Both the position numbers and the translations under genes were made by a program. DNA of 27,146 nucleotides from Bacillota bacterium (lineage in GTDB: Bacteria > Bacillota > Clostridia > Christensenellales > Aristaeellaceae): NCBI GenBank assembly GCA_023413135.1, contig JAEZQK010000135.1:1-27146 (forward strand). Reading direction: 5' to 3'. Positions 16,197 to 23,586 of this stretch are shown piece by piece. How positions within the stretch are numbered: position 1 is the first letter of the stretch; each line of letters starts with the position of its first letter. The notes below the pieces were generated by a model. It saw nothing but the letters and a program-made list of their open reading frames with translations. It did not search any database and had not been told where the DNA came from.

Positions 16197-16829
16197 ATGA
16201 AAAAGGCACTTATGTTCGGCAATTATGTAGCGCGCTACCACAGCGCCAAGGGGGTAGATACAAGGCTTCGCGAGCTCCTGAACGGCTCATTTTCCATCGA
16301 CTATACGGAGGACGAAAGCCTGCTGAATACAAATACCCTTCAAGGCTACGACATGGTGATCTCCTACCTGGAATTTTCCAAGGAACCGATGTCAGACGAG
16401 CAGGCCCATGCGCTTGTTTCCTTCGTCAGCGGCGGCGGAGCACTTCTAGTATTCCACAATGGCATTTCCCTGCAGCGCAGGCCTGAGATCATGCAGCTCA
16501 TCGGTGCAAAATTCACGGGCCATCCGCCCTATGAGGGGCTTCCGCAGATCCCTTATAAGGTCATCAAGCCGGATCATCCGGTAATGGAAGGCGTACAGGA
16601 TTTCGTCATGGGGGACGAACCATATCGCTTCCAGATGGAAGCGCTGGCAGAAAAGGAGCTGCTGCTGGAATATGAGTATGAGGATACCCGCTGGCCGGCG
16701 GGCTGGGTCAGAAGTTTTGGTCTGGGCCGGGTAGCCTACTTTGCCAACGGCCACTGCCTGGATGGCTTCATGGACCCCAGCTTCTCCAAAATCATCGTGA
16801 GCGCTGCGACATGGTGCACAAGGATATAA
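16197..16829 (+). CDS. ThuA-like protein, copy 1
   Basis: The 210-residue cytoplasmic protein has the ThuA domain, a class I glutamine-amidotransferase-like fold. ThuA itself is needed for trehalose and sucrose catabolism in rhizobia, but its chemistry is not settled. Motifs in order are VSGGGALLVFHNGISL, GAKFTGHPPY, HPVMEG, VMGDEPYRF, and the closing FGLGRVAYFANGH. The His in HPP, the Asp-Glu pair and the final His are the residues usually kept. I chose the ATG at 16197, preceded by AAAGGAGG; it follows the MATE stop by 14 bases. A second ThuA-like gene of identical length follows after another 14 bases. Confidence 0.87.
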   Translation: MKKALMFGNYVARYHSAKGVDTRLRELLNGSFSIDYTEDESLLNTNTLQGYDMVISYLEFSKEPMSDEQAHALVSFVSGGGALLVFHNGISLQRRPEIMQLIGAKFTGHPPYEGLPQIPYKVIKPDHPVMEGVQDFVMGDEPYRFQMEALAEKELLLEYEYEDTRWPAGWVRSFGLGRVAYFANGHCLDGFMDPSFSKIIVSAATWCTRI

Positions 16830-16843
16830 AGGAGGAAAAGCAA

Positions 16844-17476
16844 ATGAAAGTTTGGCTTTTGTGTGACGACTTTTACCACCCCGGCGGCATCCCCCAAAAG
16901 GGGCTGGAAGCGCTCCGCGAGGAGGGGATCGAGCTTGATATCATGACGGACGCCAGGACGTTTTCTCCGGAGCGGTTAAAGGAATACCCTGCCGTTGTGC
17001 TGGTCAAGGGCGACAGCATAAGCGCCCAGATACGGGAACCCTGGGAGACGCCCGAGGTGGAAGACGCATTTGTAAACTATGTGGAAGCAGGCGGCGGGCT
17101 GCTGGTCATCCATTCCGGCACCACCGGCAAAACAGGCGCGGACCGCCTGCACGCGCTGATGGGCTGCAGGTTCCTTCACCACCCGGAGCAGTGCCCCGTC
17201 ACCGTGACACCGCTCAAGCACCACCCCGTCACTGACGGAGTTCAGCCTTTCACCCTTCCAGATGAGCATTACTTTATCGACCTGTACGCCAGGGACGCGG
17301 ACATTTTTTCCGTGTCCTCCTCCCAGCATGGCGTGGCCGTGTCGGGATATACCCGCACCCAGGGCAAGGGCCGCGTGTGCGTGCTGACCCCAGGCCATAA
17401 CCTTCCGGTATGGCTGGATAAAGAATATCAAAAGACGCTGCACAATGCGCTGCGCTGGTGTGCGGCGAAAGACTGA
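16844..17476 (+). CDS. ThuA-like protein, copy 2
   Basis: This is a second 210-residue ThuA-domain protein. It shows GGGLLVIHSGTTGK, CRFLHHPEQC, HHPVTDGV, FTLPDEHYF and GKGRVCVLTPGH at positions equivalent to copy 1, so the conserved His, Asp-Glu and final His are present in both. Outside the motifs the two copies differ strongly, which points to an old duplication with separated roles, perhaps a heterodimer or two substrates. AAGGAGG lies upstream of the ATG at 16844. An earlier in-frame ATG inside the copy 1 gene is rejected. It precedes the SDR pair by 19 bases. Confidence 0.87.
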   Translation: MKVWLLCDDFYHPGGIPQKGLEALREEGIELDIMTDARTFSPERLKEYPAVVLVKGDSISAQIREPWETPEVEDAFVNYVEAGGGLLVIHSGTTGKTGADRLHALMGCRFLHHPEQCPVTVTPLKHHPVTDGVQPFTLPDEHYFIDLYARDADIFSVSSSQHGVAVSGYTRTQGKGRVCVLTPGHNLPVWLDKEYQKTLHNALRWCAAKD

Positions 17477-17495
17477 CAGAAAGGAAAATGCACGA

Positions 17496-18206
17496 ATGAA
17501 AACCGTCATCATTACCGGGGCCGACCGGAACATCGGCCTGGAGTTGGCCCGCCAGTTTCTTATGCAAGGCTGGCATGTGTTTGCGGGGCGCTATTTAATG
17601 GACCTGCTTTTGCTGGATGAGCTGAAGGCTGAATACGGCGATTTGCTGGACATTGTCCCGCTGGATGTGACAAGCATGGAATCCATACTGTCAGCCGCAG
17701 GCACCGTCCGCGAAAAGGCAGGATATATCGACATGCTGGTGCATAACGCCGCGGGTTTTGGCGGGCGGCATGGGGATATCAAGGGCGAGATGGACCTAAA
17801 CGGATTCACCGTTCCCTTCAACATCAACTGCCTGGGCGCCATGCGCCTTATACAGGGTTTTCTGCCTCTCATGCAAAAGGGCATGCGCAGGCTGTGCTTC
17901 GTATCCTCTGAAGCCGGCGTGGTCGGCGTATGCTCCAGGAATGCCGTATCCAGCTACTGCCTTTCCAAAACGGCACTGAACATGGCCCTCCGGATGATGT
18001 TCAACCATCTTCATCCCATGGGCTACACCTTCCGGCTGTACCATCCCGGCTGGGTGCGTTCCAGCAAAGATGGGCGCAAATCGGAAATGGGCAAGTTTGA
18101 GCCGTGGGAAACCGCCCAGCCTGCGGTTAAGCAGTTCATAGAGGACCGTGATTGGGAAGACCGATTGGTACTCATCGACAATGAAGGCGCCGCCTGGCCG
18201 TTTTAA
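17496..18206 (+). CDS. Short-chain dehydrogenase/reductase, active-site intact
   Basis: This is an NAD(P)-dependent SDR of 236 residues. The cofactor motif is TGADRNIG (7-14), a variant of TGxxxGxG. NAAG lies at 84-87, the structural Asn in FNINCLG is residue 111, the catalytic Ser is near 138 (VSSEAG), and the Tyr-Lys pair is Y154/K158 in YCLSK. It should reduce a ketone or oxidise an alcohol; a sugar or its keto derivative would fit the ThuA neighbours, but that is inference. The start is the ATG at 17496, with AAAGGAA upstream. A sister gene follows after 18 bases and shares the C-terminal DRLVLIDNEG-type ending. Confidence 0.88.
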   Translation: MKTVIITGADRNIGLELARQFLMQGWHVFAGRYLMDLLLLDELKAEYGDLLDIVPLDVTSMESILSAAGTVREKAGYIDMLVHNAAGFGGRHGDIKGEMDLNGFTVPFNINCLGAMRLIQGFLPLMQKGMRRLCFVSSEAGVVGVCSRNAVSSYCLSKTALNMALRMMFNHLHPMGYTFRLYHPGWVRSSKDGRKSEMGKFEPWETAQPAVKQFIEDRDWEDRLVLIDNEGAAWPF

Positions 18207-18224
18207 CAGGAGGAGGAGAAAGCC

Positions 18225-18905
18225 ATGGAAAATACAGTCGCCATCATCGGCGCGGGAGACTTGACCGGCAAGCGGATCGCCCGGGATTTTTTGAAAAGAG
18301 GCTGGCGGGTGCTGGCAGGCTGCCTTCCCGGCCAGGAGGAATCAAAGCTGGAGGGAAACATCTCCTTCTTTTCCGCGGACCCCATGAGCCATGCTTCCAT
18401 GCTTGAGGCCGCCAAGAAATTGGACCAGCCCGTCGACATGCTCGTCATCAACGTGGACTACAATTTTGGTGAAGACTGCGCCACCATTCTGGATCCCCAA
18501 GACTTTGCAGCGCTCATGGCCGGCTATGAGTACAACACCGTTGGGCCGCTGCGGGCCATCAACGCCTTTATGCCTTTGCTGGAATTGGGAAAAGGCAAGC
18601 GTATCTGCGTTGTCACCACCAAGGACAGCAGCAACAATCTGTGCAGGGATATCGGCGGCTATGGCCGCCACATTACCAAGGCGCCGCTGAACCAAGCCAT
18701 GAACCAGCTGTTCAACGGCCTTCGCCCGGAGGGATACACATTCCGCATATACTGCAAGGATCCAACTGTCGGCGAAGATACGGCAGGCAGCTTTGCCGCC
18801 GAATACTTCATTCGCAACCGCAGCTTCGAGCCGGAGGATTACAAGCACTCCGACGAAAACCGCCTGGTGCTCAGAGACTGGATGAGCATCGAACTGCCCT
18901 GGTAA
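18225..18905 (+). CDS. SDR-fold protein lacking the catalytic Tyr
   Basis: This 226-residue sister of the preceding SDR shares RGWRVLAG, EGYTFRIY and ENRLVLRDW with it. The nucleotide-binding glycines remain in IIGAGDLTGK (G9, G15), but NAAG has become NVDY (76-79). The catalytic Ser position is Thr (near 132), and the Tyr of YxxxK is replaced by Arg148, with Lys152 kept. A Tyr is present two residues too early (Y146). It could still bind a dinucleotide and act as a non-catalytic partner or redox sensor, or use other chemistry. GGAGGAGGAG precedes the ATG. A GC-rich hairpin follows the stop. Confidence 0.85.
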   Translation: MENTVAIIGAGDLTGKRIARDFLKRGWRVLAGCLPGQEESKLEGNISFFSADPMSHASMLEAAKKLDQPVDMLVINVDYNFGEDCATILDPQDFAALMAGYEYNTVGPLRAINAFMPLLELGKGKRICVVTTKDSSNNLCRDIGGYGRHITKAPLNQAMNQLFNGLRPEGYTFRIYCKDPTVGEDTAGSFAAEYFIRNRSFEPEDYKHSDENRLVLRDWMSIELPW

Positions 18906-18922
18906 ATATTCTCCTTAATATT

Positions 18923-18952
18923 GCCGCCCGGAGAATCTTCTTTCCGGGCGGC
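18923..18952. other. GC-rich hairpin between SDR and nitroreductase genes
   Basis: A nine-base-pair stem GCCGCCCGG (18923-18931) with CCGGGCGGC (18944-18952) encloses a 12-base loop. ACAATTTGG follows in place of a solid T-run, so termination would be partial at best. It marks the only gap near 100 bases in the operon after the regulator and may lower expression of the last two genes. Confidence 0.6.
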
Positions 18953-19002
18953 ACAATTTGGTTTAAAATGGAAGAAGAAAATGCAGAAAGAAGGTACCGG
19001 AT

Positions 19003-19512
19003 ATGCAGGTTATGGAAGCCATTGAAACAAGACGCAGCATCCGCAATTTCAAGCCCGATCCCGTTGAAAGGGAGAAACTTATGCGCATCGCTGAGGCCTT
19101 TCGCCTCTCCCCCTCCGCCCGCAACGGACAAAACTGGAAGCTGCTGATCGTAACCGATCCTAAAAAGAAGGAACTTGTACGCAAGGCTGCCTTGGGTGCG
19201 CCGCAATTTCTTCAGGATGCACCCGCCCTGCTCGTAGCCTGCGGCCTCCATCAGGGCGTCATGACCTGCGGCCACCGCGCCGACAGCGTGGATGTATCCA
19301 TAGCCATGTCCTTTTGCGTGCTGGAGGCGTGGGAGTTGGGCCTTGGCACCTGCTGGATGGCAAGCTACCGGGAGCAGGATGTCCGTTCAGCATTGGATCT
19401 TGATGATGAAATGAGCATCGTTATGATCTCGCCTTTAGGATATCCATCCGATATTCCTGAAGCCAAACCCCGCAAGCCGCTTTCGGAAGTAGTTGAATGC
19501 ATCGGCACCTGA
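19003..19512 (+). CDS. Nitroreductase family protein (FMN)
   Basis: This is a small flavin-dependent oxidoreductase of 169 residues, at the short end of the family. The FMN-binding start is typical: AIETRRSIRNFKPDPV, then SPSARNGQNWKLLIV for the phosphate-binding loop. LGAPQFLQDAPALLVACG and ELGLGTCWMASYREQDV form the second half. Family members reduce nitro groups, quinones or enone-type bonds with NAD(P)H, usually as dimers. GAAGG lies eight bases before the ATG. It shares a unit with the esterase that follows 20 bases later and probably with the SDR/ThuA run. The natural substrate is unknown. Confidence 0.9.
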   Translation: MQVMEAIETRRSIRNFKPDPVEREKLMRIAEAFRLSPSARNGQNWKLLIVTDPKKKELVRKAALGAPQFLQDAPALLVACGLHQGVMTCGHRADSVDVSIAMSFCVLEAWELGLGTCWMASYREQDVRSALDLDDEMSIVMISPLGYPSDIPEAKPRKPLSEVVECIGT

Positions 19513-19532
19513 TTTGTTGGGAGGGCATGCAC

Positions 19533-21002
19533 ATGGAACTTGCCATTCATCACGGCCGCATCCGGGGCGGCTTTGAACAAGGCATGTATGCTTTTAAAAA
19601 CATCCCCTTTGGTGCGGCACCGGTAGGGCCGCTGCGCTTCAAGCCGCCTATCCCTGCCCCCAAGTGGGACGGGGTACTGGACTGTACGAAATTTGGACCG
19701 AGGCCCATACAAACGCCGCCGCCCTGGTGTGTGGACAGGGATATTGCGGTATATGCGGAAGACTGCCTGAACCTGAACGTTTGGACGCCAGGCATAGACA
19801 TGAAAAAACGCCCTGTGGTGTTTTATATCTATGGCGGCGGCCACATGGAAGGGTCCAACTCGGAATCGGGATGGGATGGCCAACATCTGGTCGGCTCCCG
19901 GGATATTGTGATGGTATGCGCCAATTACCGGGTAGGCGCGCTGGGATACTTATACCTGGGAAAAGCCTTGGGAGAAGGGTATGAGGCCTCCGGCTGCCTG
20001 GGACTTTTAGATCAGATTCTTGCACTGAAGTGGGTCAAGGAGAACATTGCCTTCTTTGGCGGGGATCCGGACCGTGTTACCATCATGGGGCAATCCGCCG
20101 GGGGCAAATCGGTGATGAGCCTTTTGGTATCGCCTCTTGCCAAAGGATTGTTTCATCAAGCCATTGCCATGAGCGGCGCTCTGCAAAGCATCAAGGATGC
20201 TTCAACCTCCGCGAAGCTTACGCAAAACTTTCTTCACGCCATAGGCCTCGAGGATAAAGATGCGGTCCAAGTGTTGGAAAAGCCGCCCAGGGAGATCGCA
20301 GCCGCCCAGGAAAAGGCCAATGAAACGTATTTTAAGGCGGAATCCTACGGGCCAACCGCCGACGGCATTGTATTGCCCGAGGATGTGGAAAGCTATATCC
20401 TCGCAGGAAACCTGCCCAAAATCCCGATACTCATGGGGCACACACTGGAAGAATTGTACCTCCAGCCCGGAACGGATCAAACCGATATCGGCGATGAAGG
20501 CGTGCGCAAAAAGCTGACATGGAAATTTGGGCTTGGAGGCGGCTACGTGTTCGACCAATACAAAAAGGCGCGGCGGACCATGGAGTATGCCGGCGCCTAT
20601 GGGCATGTGGCTACGGATTATACGTATGTCCAGGCATTTTTAAGAACCGCTTCCCTGCTGGTGGAAGCCGGGGTTCCCGTATGGCTTTACCGCTGGGACT
20701 TCCGCGGCGGCACCATCGCGCACCATTCCTCCGACAACGAGGCGCTGTTTCAAAGAATGCAGCCTGCCATGCGCCTTGGGCATGAAGGATCATGCGATCA
20801 TATATGTGGAGTAATAAGGGATGCCTGGCTGTCCTTTATAGAAACCGGTTCCCCCGCCTGTGCTTCCCTTCCGGAATGGACAGCCTGCCAACAGGGAAAT
20901 GCGGCCCGCATGCTTCTAAACCATGCTTGCCATCTTGAGCCTATAGCTCTTGATGGTTTTGACAGAGATTTTCCTTTGCAGGTAATGCGGCTGGCTCTTT
21001 GA
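19533..21002 (+). CDS. Type-B carboxylesterase
   Basis: This is an alpha/beta-hydrolase of the carboxylesterase type B (pNB esterase) family, 489 residues, with no signal peptide and so cytoplasmic. Visible marks are GAAPVGPLRFKPP, EDCLNLNVW, the oxyanion segment YIYGGGHMEGS, the nucleophile elbow GQSAGG with Ser188 (Gln in place of the more common Glu), the acidic residue near 306-307 in GHTLEE, and His397/398 in IAHHSSDNEALF. It should cleave a small carboxylic ester, possibly an acyl group on a sugar or plant compound. I chose the ATG at 19533 (GGAGGG seven bases upstream); the ATG at 19527 is too close to that site. It ends the plus-strand run and converges with the GPH symporter. Confidence 0.92.
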   Translation: MELAIHHGRIRGGFEQGMYAFKNIPFGAAPVGPLRFKPPIPAPKWDGVLDCTKFGPRPIQTPPPWCVDRDIAVYAEDCLNLNVWTPGIDMKKRPVVFYIYGGGHMEGSNSESGWDGQHLVGSRDIVMVCANYRVGALGYLYLGKALGEGYEASGCLGLLDQILALKWVKENIAFFGGDPDRVTIMGQSAGGKSVMSLLVSPLAKGLFHQAIAMSGALQSIKDASTSAKLTQNFLHAIGLEDKDAVQVLEKPPREIAAAQEKANETYFKAESYGPTADGIVLPEDVESYILAGNLPKIPILMGHTLEELYLQPGTDQTDIGDEGVRKKLTWKFGLGGGYVFDQYKKARRTMEYAGAYGHVATDYTYVQAFLRTASLLVEAGVPVWLYRWDFRGGTIAHHSSDNEALFQRMQPAMRLGHEGSCDHICGVIRDAWLSFIETGSPACASLPEWTACQQGNAARMLLNHACHLEPIALDGFDRDFPLQVMRLAL

Positions 21003-21054
21003 TAATTGGGCAACGTTTAAATTCCAGGCTTAGCCACCACCCGGCGTTACCTGG

Positions 21055-22404
21055 TCATGCCCGGACCTGCGCGTCCTTTCCCGGTGCATCTTCCGCCTGC
21101 CGGGCGGCCTTGAAGCGCACAAACCGGGATACCGCAAAGGAGACCGCCATCAAAAGGAAGGGAAAGACCACCATCATGAACCGGGCGGCGTCACCGGGCC
21201 TTAAGCCGGGCTGCGCGCTGGACTGGTAGCCAAACCACCATCCCAGCAGTACGAACACCCCGCTTCTTAACAGGCCTGAAAGGCGGGTCACAAAGCTGAT
21301 AGCGGCAAAGAATGTGGCCTCGCGCCGGATGCCGCTAAGACGGGCATCCTCCTCAATCAATTCGCTGTTGACCATGTCCAGGTTGGCGGTCACCCCCGCG
21401 ATGCCGATGCCCACCAGCACGCCGGCGATGGAGGCAAACACGATCTCCCTGGCAAAGTACATGATACCAAGCGAAAGCGCCAGCCATAAAAGCGCCAGGC
21501 GCCACACTTTCAGTGTGCCCAGGCGGTTGATGAGCCTGTACCAAAGGTACATGGAGGGAATCGCCGAGACAAACACGCAGGCGGAAAGGATGGTGGCCAT
21601 GACATCCGGCTGGCCCAAGGCGTACTTGATAAAGAATGGGATGCCCGCCAGCAAAAGCCCGGTGGTGGCATTGTAGAAAAAGTGAGAAACCGACACCAGC
21701 CAGAAGTTGCGGTTGAGCGCTACCGCTTTGAAGGTCTCCGCCACCCTTGGCTGGGGCAGCTGGCTGAAATCCTCCCGTTCACGGCAGCCCAGGAAGGAAT
21801 ACAGCATCATTCCGCCGCCCAGCACCCCCAAAGCCACCGCTGTCAGCCGGTATCCCATCACCTCATCACCGATGCTCCTGGCAAGCACCGAGACGATGGC
21901 GGGAACCAGCGATACACCGATGATCATGCCCACCAATTGCAGCGCCTGGCGGATGGCATTGGCGCGGTTGCGCACATCCGTCTCCCGGAACAGCTCCGGC
22001 AGCAGGGAATGGTAATTGACGGAGGCAATGGTATTGGCAGTCTCGGTCAGCATTAAAAAGAACGTGTAATAGAAGGCCAGCGAAAGCCCATTCCCCAATG
22101 AGGCCGGCGGGCTGAAAAACAGGATCGCCGCCACAACGAAAACCGGCGTGCATGCCACAAGCCATGGCTTGCGCCGCCCGAAGCGGCTGCGGGTGCGGTC
22201 GGAAAGAAAGCCGGTGATGGGATCGTTAAAAGCATCCCAGATGGAGAAGAGTACCGTGGCGATGCCGATGGTGGAAAGCGAGAGACCCAGCTTATCGTTG
22301 TAAAGGAAGGTGCCGTAGGAGACATACATGTATCCCGTGATGGAAAGGCCGAACATCGCCAGGGCGTAGCGCCAGGGGTGGTTGTAGCTGCGCTTGTTCT
22401 TCAT
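21055..22404 (-). CDS. GPH-family sugar:cation symporter (MFS_2)
   Basis: This 449-residue, 12-span protein belongs to the glycoside-pentoside-hexuronide:cation symporters, the melibiose carrier family. The diagnostic N-terminal pattern WDAFNDPITGFLSDRTRSRF, followed by GRRKPWL, is present, as are YNATTGLLLAGIPFFIKY and a GIAGVTANLDM segment in the second half. It likely imports a glycoside or uronide with sodium or protons. GGAGGG lies ahead of the ATG. It follows the LmbE-type gene by 48 bases on the same strand, so the two are probably cotranscribed. Confidence 0.92.
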   Translation of the reverse strand: MKNKRSYNHPWRYALAMFGLSITGYMYVSYGTFLYNDKLGLSLSTIGIATVLFSIWDAFNDPITGFLSDRTRSRFGRRKPWLVACTPVFVVAAILFFSPPASLGNGLSLAFYYTFFLMLTETANTIASVNYHSLLPELFRETDVRNRANAIRQALQLVGMIIGVSLVPAIVSVLARSIGDEVMGYRLTAVALGVLGGGMMLYSFLGCREREDFSQLPQPRVAETFKAVALNRNFWLVSVSHFFYNATTGLLLAGIPFFIKYALGQPDVMATILSACVFVSAIPSMYLWYRLINRLGTLKVWRLALLWLALSLGIMYFAREIVFASIAGVLVGIGIAGVTANLDMVNSELIEEDARLSGIRREATFFAAISFVTRLSGLLRSGVFVLLGWWFGYQSSAQPGLRPGDAARFMMVVFPFLLMAVSFAVSRFVRFKAARQAEDAPGKDAQVRA

Positions 22405-22452
22405 GGTTTCTCCCTCCGTTTTCTGGGATTGGTCAGGGGCCCATAATCCCTT

Positions 22453-23214
22453 CTACATCATTTCCGCATCCACAAAGCAGTGCATATGCAAAGGCGACAG
22501 CACCTTCAGCCCTTCGCCCAGTGCAAAGCCCTTGCCTTTTGCCAATTCCGCACCATTCATTTGGAAATACACTCTATACATCGCCAAGGTTTGGTCATCC
22601 ATCTGGCTTACATGCAGCGCGATGGCTTCGAATTTGCGCTCAAAATTGGCGCTGATATCGATTACCGTATTGGGGCGGGCAGTAAAATAAAATCCGATGG
22701 CCGATGCGGACCAGGAGGCCTTCCCGTCCTCCACCGGAAAATGATGAACACCGCTTAGGTGAAAGGCATTGGCTGCCGCGCGCCCGGTAACCACATGATC
22801 ATAATGCCCCTCGTAGTTCAAATACGGGTCGGGGCAGAAAATGGCCTCCGGCGCTACCTTCCGTATCACCCGGGCAATTTCAACAGACAGGCCCGCCACA
22901 TCATTCAGCGTGCTGTCCCCGTGGGATAGATAGTGGAACGCTTGCACCCCCAGGTGCCGTCCGGCCGCTTCCGTCTCGGCACGGCGCTTGAGGGCGGTTT
23001 CTTCCCGGGTGGCCGTCCGGTCCCGGTTGCCCAGATCGCCGGTAGTAACCGTCAGATACTGCACCTGGCAGCCGGCCTCAGAAAGAACGGCAATGGTCCC
23101 GCCCATGCCGATCTCGTTGTCATCCGGATGCGGCTGAATACAAAGGACGCGTTTTAGACCCATGATCTTCGGCGGCGCAAGCATAGCTTCGATATCAAAA
23201 GAAAGCGGCTCCAT
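22453..23214 (-). CDS. PIG-L/LmbE family deacetylase
   Basis: This is a 253-residue zinc-dependent enzyme of the LmbE/PIG-L family, whose members remove N-acetyl groups from GlcNAc-type sugars (PIG-L, BshB, MshB, DacB-like). The metal and catalytic motif PHPDDNE places His29, Asp31 and Asp32; the third ligand region GHYDH places His137 and His140. VTTGDLGNRD and REETALKRRAE are also typical. I chose the ATG at 23214, preceded by AGGAGG; an upstream in-frame extension of 52 residues has no site and looks non-coding. It leads an operon with the GPH symporter, suggesting that the imported compound is an acylated amino sugar or glycoside. An extended -10 promoter and, further up, a terminator with a tiny open frame precede it. 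Confidence 0.9.
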   Translation of the reverse strand: MEPLSFDIEAMLAPPKIMGLKRVLCIQPHPDDNEIGMGGTIAVLSEAGCQVQYLTVTTGDLGNRDRTATREETALKRRAETEAAGRHLGVQAFHYLSHGDSTLNDVAGLSVEIARVIRKVAPEAIFCPDPYLNYEGHYDHVVTGRAAANAFHLSGVHHFPVEDGKASWSASAIGFYFTARPNTVIDISANFERKFEAIALHVSQMDDQTLAMYRVYFQMNGAELAKGKGFALGEGLKVLSPLHMHCFVDAEMM

Positions 23215-23245
23215 AGGATTCCTCCTCATCTGCTCAATCACCCGC

Positions 23246-23254
23246 ATCATACCA
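23246..23254 (-). promoter_or_regulatory. Extended -10 promoter of the deacetylase gene
   Basis: Read on the minus strand the sequence is TGGTATGAT, an extended -10 (TGn plus a hexamer one base off TATAAT). A start about seven bases on would give a leader of roughly 25 bases carrying AGGAGG. No good -35 is seen, which extended -10 promoters can tolerate. Confidence 0.4.
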
Positions 23255-23368
23255 TAATCTGGATAAAAAAGCGATCCTATTTTCAGGACAATTGACCGCC
23301 ATCCGCCGCCGGTACGATTTTGTGACGTTTCCGATTTACTTGAATGCGTTCCAACCTTTTTGCGGCGC

Positions 23369-23407
23369 AAAAAACCTCCCGCATTGTCCTATCGATGCGG
23401 GAGGTTT
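23369..23407 (-). terminator. Intrinsic terminator upstream of the deacetylase gene
   Basis: On the minus strand, the 13-base arm AAACCTCCCGCAT (23407-23395) pairs perfectly with ATGCGGGAGGTTT (23384-23372) around a 10-base loop, and six Ts follow (23374-23369). No minus-strand gene lies before it: the genes to the right run the other way. It can therefore only stop a leader transcript or stray antisense transcription from the right. Read on the plus strand it lacks a clean T-run. Confidence 0.8.
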
Positions 23408-23412
23408 CTCAT
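23389..23412 (-). promoter_or_regulatory. Candidate leader peptide (MRNLPHR) overlapping terminator
   Basis: Just upstream of the terminator loop, the minus strand carries AAAGGAACC followed by an ATG and a seven-codon frame, MRNLPHR, ending in TAG. The frame contains the whole 5' arm of the terminator hairpin. A ribosome on it would prevent hairpin formation and allow readthrough to the deacetylase gene. The Shine-Dalgarno-like site is close to the ATG, and so short a frame could be chance. Confidence 0.3.
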
Positions 23413-23443
23413 GGTTCCTTTCATTCGTCAAATCAAGCAATAC

Positions 23444-23469
23444 TCAAAATATGACGCATATCAAAATAT
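23444..23469. promoter_or_regulatory. Operator-like direct repeat upstream of importer 3
   Basis: TCAAAATAT occurs at 23444-23452 and 23461-23469, 17 bases apart. A palindrome, ATATG-ACG-CATAT (23449-23461), overlaps the first copy and touches the second. Direct repeats about two helical turns apart fit AraC-family binding, but the AT-rich background makes chance matches likely. Confidence 0.3.
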
Positions 23470-23586
23470 ACACAACAATATAGTTCAATTTTGCTCAACC
23501 AAAAGATGAAATTTGAGAAGAATGCTCAGATTTAATGGTTGTCATCGATCCTCCCCTCCGATATACTCGAAAAAGCCAGGAGCGCT

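Larger units (their letters stand above)
23215..23586. other. Divergent intergenic region, deacetylase / importer 3
   Basis: These 372 bases separate the minus-strand deacetylase from the plus-strand importer 3. From left to right they hold the deacetylase ribosome binding site (23221-23226), an extended -10 element (23246-23254), the minus-strand terminator with its small open frame (23369-23412), and an AT-rich stretch with a direct repeat and palindrome (23444-23469). No clear promoter for importer 3 was recognised. Confidence 0.6.

Noticed and set aside
22453..23370. Longer deacetylase with a 52-residue N-terminal extension
   Set aside because: The extension has no ribosome binding site and contains the putative -10 element; the ATG at 23214 has AGGAGG at a normal distance.
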